A stretch of DNA of 10,503 nt. Origin: Planctomycetota bacterium (lineage in GTDB: Bacteria > Planctomycetota > Planctomycetia > Pirellulales > Pirellulaceae). The notes under the pieces are model-generated. The model was given only the letters and a program-made list of their open reading frames with translations, was not told where the DNA came from and ran no database searches. Position 1 is the stretch's first letter. Each line of letters opens with the position of its first letter. The position numbers and the translations under genes are program-made. Shown here piece by piece: positions 5,713 to 10,503 of this stretch. The stretch covers positions 1 through 10,503 of the forward strand of contig JAJDEH010000398.1 in NCBI GenBank assembly GCA_029259935.1, read 5' to 3'.

Positions 5713-8403
5713 CTAAAAAATGCCCATTGCCATCAGGCTGTACCGCACGACCAGACCAGCCGCTACGACGCTGACCATGCTCATCAGCTTGATCAGGATA
5801 TTGAGGCTGGGACCGCTGGTATCCTTGAACGGGTCGCCGACCGTATCGCCGACCACACCCGCTTTATGAGCTTCGGAGCCTTTTCCGCCGTAATTTCCGG
5901 CTTCGATGTACTTTTTGGCATTGTCCCAAGCTCCGCCGGCATTGGCCATGAAGATAGCCACGCAGAATCCGGTTGTCAGCGTGCCAACCAGCAGGCCCAG
6001 AACGCCACCGACGCCGAGTAGGATGCCGACCAAAATTGGAGTGACCAATCCCAGCAGTGAGGGGATCACCATCTCCCGTTGAGCGGCCACGGTACTAATG
6101 TGCACCGGAGCGGCGTAGTCGGGTGTTTCGGTGCCTTCCATAATGCCGGGCTTTTCGCGGAACTGGCGACGGACTTCTTCCACCATTCCCTTGGCGGCGC
6201 GCCCGACCGCTTTCATTGTCATGGCACAAAAGACGAACGTCGCCATGGCACCCAGAAAGACGCCAACCAGCACCTTCGGATTCATCAAGGACGCGTCGTA
6301 GTAAGTTGTGAAGTCGGGCAGAGTGGCTTCCTTGACGGGTACCAGCTTTGCGCCGCTGTCGGCCAAAAACAGATCGTGTCCCTTCTTGGTGATCAGATTA
6401 TCTTCCACCTTGGCCGGCCAATCCGCTCTTTCAATTTTGTCCCATTCCTCTCGAACTCGGTCATCTCGAGTATCTTTCGGCATGGCGAGGTACATATGGA
6501 CGTTTTTCTCGCCTTCACCGTGCTTATCGATGACGAAGCCGTCGGACACTTTGTAGATACCATCCGGCCTAAGGTTTCCATCCGCTGTTTTGGACACGGC
6601 GATATCGACGCCCCATCGTTCAAAGCCAATTCGCACCTCTTCCACGTAGGCTGCCAGCAGTGCCAAGGCGGTCAGTGCCGCCGAGCCAATCGCGAATCCC
6701 TTACCGGTTGCCGCAGTGGTGTTGCCCAGACTATCGAGGGCATCCGTCCGCTCGCGAACAATCGGTTCTAGCCCCGCCATTTCGGCGTTGCCGCCCGCGT
6801 TGTCGGCGATCGGTCCGTATGCATCCGTGGCCAACGTGATTCCCAAGGTGCTTAACATTCCGACCGCGGCGATGCCAACGCCGTACAGCCCGAGGGCGAA
6901 GTACGTGACGTCGGTAAAGTTGCCGCCGGACGCGAATCCGAACGCCGCCAGCGTGGCGATGCAAACCGTGATGACGGGAACCCAAACGCTCATCATACCG
7001 TCCGCTACACCGCCGATGATCAGCGTTGCCGGGCCGGTAACGGCCTGCTCGGCCAAATTCTTGGTCGGTTTGTACTCGTCGCTGGTCGAATATTCAGTCC
7101 ATTTTCCGATGACCCAGCCGGCCAGCAAGCCGACGGCCACACTGAGGGCCACACCTGGAATCACTCCAAAAACTCTCGTCTCTTCGGAAGTTGGCATGAG
7201 CCACCAAGACAAGCCGACGGCAGCCACCGCAACTAGCAAAGTCGACAAGTTAATACCGCGAGCGAGCGCCGACAGCAGATTCTTTTGCGTCGCGTCTTCG
7301 CCGGTGCGAACCAAGTAGACTCCGCCAATGGAGAGAAAAATGCCTACACCAGCGATCGTCATCGGCAAGAATAAGGCGCGCAATTGGGCATCGGTCGACG
7401 TCATTCCGGCATCTGCGGCCAAGCTGCCCGACGCGAATGCGGCAACGCCTAGAGCCGCGGTGGCCAGGATGGAACCGCAGTAGGATTCGTAGAGGTCGGC
7501 TCCCATGCCGGCCACATCGCCGACGTTATCTCCCACATTGTCGGCAATCGTCGCCGGATTTCGCGGATCATCTTCCGGAATTCCCTGCTCCACTTTCCCG
7601 ACCAAATCGGCCCCTACATCCGCCGCCTTGGTAAAGATTCCACCACCGACGCGGGCGAACAACGCTTGGCTGCTGGCACCCATGCCGAAGCAGAGCATCG
7701 TCACCGTGATTAATTCCAAGCTGAGTGGATCCTGGTCGAACATTGGCCAGACCCAATACAAGAAGGCGAACCAGAGCGTGATGTCGAGCAAACCGAGCCC
7801 GACTACCGTCAGGCCCATGACGGCTCCCGATCGAAACGCAACCTGCAAGCCTTGATTTAGCGACTTTTGAGCACCGGCGGAGGTTCGGCTACTGGCCAAG
7901 GTGGCGGTCTTCATACCAAACCAACCTGCCAAACCGGAAAAGAATCCGCCCGTCAAGAAGGCGAAAGGTACAAACGCGCTTTGGACTTTAAAAAATGCCG
8001 CCAGCGCCAGCAGTGCCACGATGACTACAAAAAATGCGCCCACCACAAGATATTGCTGCTTTAGGTAGGCGTTCGCGCCGTCGCGGACATAGCCGGCGAT
8101 CTCGACCATGCGCTCGTTGCCCTCGTCGGCCTGCAGCATGGTTCTAAAAAACTTGTAGGCGAAGACCAACGCCACGATCGATCCGACGAAGGCCACGCCC
8201 CAAGCGACGTAGGCTTGGCCAATGAAGACATCGTCGGTCACCGTCTTATTGACAGCCGGATCGGAGCTGCTGCTGGAGCTGCTCCCTTCTTCCTGCGCGA
8301 ATCCGCAGTTTTGGACCGATAATATCAGCACGCCGGTTACCACAACCAGCGCCAACCAACTCGGAATTTGTTTGATCCATTTACCGTGGAGTTGCCTGTG
8401 CAT
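5713..8403 (-). CDS. hppA: K+-dependent-type membrane pyrophosphatase, unusually long
   Basis: An ion-pumping membrane pyrophosphatase that hydrolyses pyrophosphate to drive Na+ and/or H+ export. The ATG at 8403 gives 896 residues; a TTG at 8439 has no ribosome site. Family signatures include D262-V-G-A-D-L-V-G-K270-V-E272 (substrate binding), '[15 protein letters not shown]', '[11 protein letters not shown]', and the C-terminal '[20 protein letters not shown]'. After G-N-T-T the residue is A564, where K+-independent enzymes carry lysine, so the K+-dependent class is indicated. Glutamate E306, three residues after D303 in 'DLYESY', matches the placement in the Thermotoga Na+ pump rather than plant H+ pumps, favouring Na+ transport. 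Bacterial members are usually about 670-750 residues. The excess comes from a signal-peptide-like N-terminus with a serine run (~1-50) and an insert at about 590-700. It is divergent from the oxidoreductase gene and ends with its own terminator. Confidence 0.96.
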   Translation of the reverse strand: MHRQLHGKWIKQIPSWLALVVVTGVLILSVQNCGFAQEEGSSSSSSSDPAVNKTVTDDVFIGQAYVAWGVAFVGSIVALVFAYKFFRTMLQADEGNERMVEIAGYVRDGANAYLKQQYLVVGAFFVVIVALLALAAFFKVQSAFVPFAFLTGGFFSGLAGWFGMKTATLASSRTSAGAQKSLNQGLQVAFRSGAVMGLTVVGLGLLDITLWFAFLYWVWPMFDQDPLSLELITVTMLCFGMGASSQALFARVGGGIFTKAADVGADLVGKVEQGIPEDDPRNPATIADNVGDNVGDVAGMGADLYESYCGSILATAALGVAAFASGSLAADAGMTSTDAQLRALFLPMTIAGVGIFLSIGGVYLVRTGEDATQKNLLSALARGINLSTLLVAVAAVGLSWWLMPTSEETRVFGVIPGVALSVAVGLLAGWVIGKWTEYSTSDEYKPTKNLAEQAVTGPATLIIGGVADGMMSVWVPVITVCIATLAAFGFASGGNFTDVTYFALGLYGVGIAAVGMLSTLGITLATDAYGPIADNAGGNAEMAGLEPIVRERTDALDSLGNTTAATGKGFAIGSAALTALALLAAYVEEVRIGFERWGVDIAVSKTADGNLRPDGIYKVSDGFVIDKHGEGEKNVHMYLAMPKDTRDDRVREEWDKIERADWPAKVEDNLITKKGHDLFLADSGAKLVPVKEATLPDFTTYYDASLMNPKVLVGVFLGAMATFVFCAMTMKAVGRAAKGMVEEVRRQFREKPGIMEGTETPDYAAPVHISTVAAQREMVIPSLLGLVTPILVGILLGVGGVLGLLVGTLTTGFCVAIFMANAGGAWDNAKKYIEAGNYGGKGSEAHKAGVVGDTVGDPFKDTSGPSLNILIKLMSMVSVVAAGLVVRYSLMAMGIF

Positions 8404-8465
8404 TAGCCTTTCAACCTTCTGTGTTAAAGGAAGCGTCAAGAAAGAGATCGAGACGTAAATGTCGA

Positions 8466-8495
8466 ATTATGCGGGAAGTTAGAGTAATCATTGAA
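8466..8495 (-). promoter_or_regulatory. Tentative hppA promoter
   Basis: On the minus strand TTCAAT (8490-8495) and CATAAT (8466-8471) are separated by 18 bases, about 60 bases upstream of the hppA ATG. This is a loose sigma-70-like match found by eye, and planctomycete promoters are poorly defined. Confidence 0.22.
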
Positions 8496-9070
8496 CGCCA
8501 GCCGGCGTGGTCAACCCGAGTTGCCCAAATTTGTAAGGAGGGGATCAACCAAATACCTGGCGAAACGGCAGAGACCGCTGATTGGTGTGGTGAGATATGG
8601 CGGGGTCATCAAGGACTTTCGGAGTCGCATCATCCCTTCCGACAGGCGATTGGAGCCATCGTCCCAGCACCAGAGAGCAGTCGCGGCGAGCGTGCTGCTG
8701 GCACGTTTTATAGTCCCTTACAAAACTTAACAGTTGGTTAAAAGAGGGAGTCTAACGACTTCGTGGGAAGAGTGTCAACGGTGGGCACGGGGCAGGATCG
8801 CGAGAATAGTAGATGTTTTCCGTCTCTCCGCCTGATCGGAGAAATCCGCGGCGGCGTGTACAAATCGGGCCCTTATCAGCAGAAAAACACGACGATTTCA
8901 AGTTCTCCTTGAGAAACTGCCGGGAAAGATCCGATGGGTCTCCCTCCGCACCTCTGCAGTCGTCCAGAGCTTGCCCGTTTCTAACCGCATCCGATGGGGG
9001 CCAACGAGCCCGTAGCCCCTTCACGAGGCGGGAATACTGATGCAGAATGGGACTACACTTGTTAGACTAA

Positions 9071-9095
9071 TCCCGATTCTAAACGGAAGTCGGGA
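9071..9095. other. Hairpin in the leader region of the oxidoreductase gene
   Basis: TCCCGA (9071-9076) pairs perfectly with TCGGGA (9090-9095). The stem extends by TTC with GAA after a one-base bulge, closing on a six-base loop. It lies about 220 bases before the oxidoreductase ATG. No T-run follows on either strand, so it is not an intrinsic terminator. It could be part of an RNA leader, an operator, or chance. Confidence 0.3.
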
Positions 9096-9314
9096 AATCT
9101 GACATGGAGACGAATCGGCAAGGAGGGGGACGGGTGTGGATGGACGTTTCAATCAAACGAATGTCGCACCACCCAAATTCGGCGCGATAAACGCCGTCCA
9201 TCTAGAAATATTCAGATCGCAAAATCCCACGCTTCGGCGAATCCACCACCACGTGTATCCCTTCTCGCGTTGGTACGGGTCGTTCTAATTTGATTCTTCT
9301 TGCAAGGTATGTAA

Positions 9315-10503
9315 ATGGCAACTGTCGACACCCCTATCACAAAAGCTCCCCATGACGACATCTCCAAGACACCTGCCATGGAGCCCACGGATCAGAAATA
9401 CGAGTACCCGGGCATTCCAGTGACCTGTGACGGCGCGGAAGCCGTGGTGCATGTGGAAATCAACATCTCGCAAGGCACGGGTGCCTATCCCATTACCAGT
9501 TCCACCACCATGGGCGGCGGGTTTAATGCCGCGGTGCAAAATGGCCTGGCGAACCTGTGGGGCGATCCGTTGGTCTTCGTCGAGCCGGAAAGCGAACACT
9601 CGTCCGCATCGTTTTGCGAAGGGTTTGCCTTGGCGGGCGGACGCGTGACGAACTTTACGTCGGGCCAAGGCCTGGTATTGATGAAGGAAGTGCTGTACAC
9701 GATCGCCGGCAAACGGCTGCCGGTCGTATTCCACATTGGCGCTCGGGCTTTGACCAGCCATTCGCTGAACGTCCACGCGGGGCACGATGATGTGATGTCG
9801 GTGGCCGATGTGGGTTGGGGACAATTGTTTGCCCGCAACGCGCAGGAGGCCGGGGATCTGGCCTTGATCGCGCGGCGCGCCGCGGAAAATTCGCAAACGC
9901 CATTTTTCAATGTCCAGGATGGCTTCCTTACGACGCATACCGTCGAGACCGTTCGCCTGCCTGAGCCGGAACTGATGAAAGAGTTTATCGGGAGCCCGGC
10001 AGAGAAGCTGACCAATCTGATGGATCCCGAGAATCCGATGATGTCGGGCGTTGTTCAGAATCAAGATTCCTACATGAAGGGAAAGATCGCCCAGCGCTGG
10101 TACTACGATCGCGTGGCACCCGCGCTGGAAGAGGCGTTCGAGTTGTTCGGAAAAAAGACCGGTCGCAAGTACGACTTCATCAAGCCCTATCGCTGCGAAG
10201 ACGCCGATTACATCCTGATCGGCATCGGCGGCTATATGGAAACCACCGAAGTGACCGTCGACTACTTGCGTGAGGAAAAAGGGATCAAAGCCGGTTGCAT
10301 CACGCTGTATTGCTTCCGACCCTTCCCCATGCACCAAGTCGTGGAAGCGATGAAGAACGCCAAAGCGATTTGCATTTACGAAAGAATGGACGACCCGCTG
10401 TCGACCACCGGCAATCATTTGACTCGCGAAATTAAAGCGGCATTTTGCGACGCCATGAACGGCCAGATGGGCCACGAGAAACTCGACCGCATGCCCCGCA
10501 TCT
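9315..10503 (+). CDS. Pyruvate:ferredoxin-oxidoreductase-type 2-oxoacid oxidoreductase, 5' part
   Basis: The frame starts at the ATG at 9315, with AAGG seven bases upstream and a stop codon directly before it in frame, and is open through the window end (396 visible codons). Enzymes of this family use thiamine pyrophosphate and Fe-S clusters to oxidise pyruvate or another 2-oxoacid with CoA and pass electrons to ferredoxin or flavodoxin. After a ~35-residue polar N-terminal extension, domain I shows 'GAYPIT' with T61 (substrate threonine), 'EPESEHSSASFCEGFALAGG', 'FTSGQGLVLMKEVLYTIAGK', 'GARAL' with R144 (substrate-binding arginine), and 'HAGHDDVM'. Domain II starts around residue 286 ('YDFIKPYRCEDADYILIGIGG', ending in 'YCFRPFP'). 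The usual YPITP is YPITS here, and the residues after it (STTMGGGF) mark a distinct subfamily. Whether pyruvate is the substrate, and whether the gamma, Fe-S and TPP domains are fused, cannot be seen. Confidence 0.88.
   Translation, partial: MATVDTPITKAPHDDISKTPAMEPTDQKYEYPGIPVTCDGAEAVVHVEINISQGTGAYPITSSTTMGGGFNAAVQNGLANLWGDPLVFVEPESEHSSASFCEGFALAGGRVTNFTSGQGLVLMKEVLYTIAGKRLPVVFHIGARALTSHSLNVHAGHDDVMSVADVGWGQLFARNAQEAGDLALIARRAAENSQTPFFNVQDGFLTTHTVETVRLPEPELMKEFIGSPAEKLTNLMDPENPMMSGVVQNQDSYMKGKIAQRWYYDRVAPALEEAFELFGKKTGRKYDFIKPYRCEDADYILIGIGGYMETTEVTVDYLREEKGIKAGCITLYCFRPFPMHQVVEAMKNAKAICIYERMDDPLSTTGNHLTREIKAAFCDAMNGQMGHEKLDRMPRI

Larger units (their letters stand above)
8404..9314. other. 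Long divergent intergenic region
   Basis: About 910 bases separate the divergent hppA and oxidoreductase starts. It must hold both promoters or leader regions. The frames inside are short, arginine/proline/serine-rich, lack ribosome sites and match no family, so I annotate no gene. Visible structure: a perfect 6-bp hairpin at 8825-8842, a larger hairpin at 9071-9095, and a 10-base direct repeat (ATCCGATGGG) at 8929 and 8989. A known riboswitch or housekeeping RNA was not recognised. Confidence 0.6.

Noticed and set aside
5442..5774. Plus-strand frame in the gap before the glycine-rich gene
   Set aside because: It runs through the hppA terminator and overlaps the 3' end of hppA. No ribosome site is seen.
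8929..8998. Direct repeat ATCCGATGGG, two copies 60 bases apart
   Set aside because: Ten bases and two copies only. It is too little to call an operator or mobile-element end.
8421..9040. Several 60-106 codon frames in the divergent intergenic region, both strands
   Set aside because: They are Arg/Ser/Pro-rich, overlap each other, lack ribosome sites and resemble no family.
9285..10475. 396-codon minus-strand frame at the right end
   Set aside because: It lies antisense to the oxidoreductase, which has clear family motifs. The antisense translation is rich in His/Arg/Gln without a recognisable domain.

Overview
The window looks like chromosomal DNA of a planctomycete, probably close to the Pirellulales. 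This is an inference from gene content: a membrane-anchored eukaryotic-like Ser/Thr kinase, a very long membrane pyrophosphatase, a secreted glycine-rich protein and an orphan coiled-coil protein. Moderately high GC and widely spaced genes fit. No rRNA, tRNA, CRISPR array, transposase or integrase was recognised.

Left part (1-1519): the 3' part of a gene of the BtrH_N/DUF4872 family, cut by the window edge. It is followed by about 740 bases without a convincing intact gene. That stretch holds a start-less, truncated membrane-protein remnant and a doubtful 79-residue ORF.

Middle part (1520-4581): two plus-strand genes, a six-helix membrane Ser/Thr protein kinase and, 240 bases later, a soluble coiled-coil protein of unknown function. 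A hairpin with an A-tract lies between the coiled-coil gene and the convergent minus-strand gene and reads as that gene's intrinsic terminator.

Right-middle (4582-8403): two minus-strand genes. The proximal gene, hppA, encodes a K+-dependent-type membrane pyrophosphatase of 896 residues, with a signal-peptide-like N-terminus, a serine run and an insertion of about 110 residues. A GC hairpin followed by six T ends it. Downstream is a secreted protein with a 42-residue, almost pure glycine tract.

Right end (8404-10503): a divergent intergenic region of about 910 bases with small hairpins but no convincing gene, then the 5' part of a pyruvate:ferredoxin-oxidoreductase-type 2-oxoacid oxidoreductase that runs off the window.

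The pyrophosphatase and the 2-oxoacid oxidoreductase both belong to energy metabolism and diverge from a shared upstream region. Co-regulation is possible but not shown. I found no clear multi-gene novel system. The most unusual items are the pyrophosphatase architecture, the polyglycine secreted protein and the decayed stretch after the BtrH-like gene.
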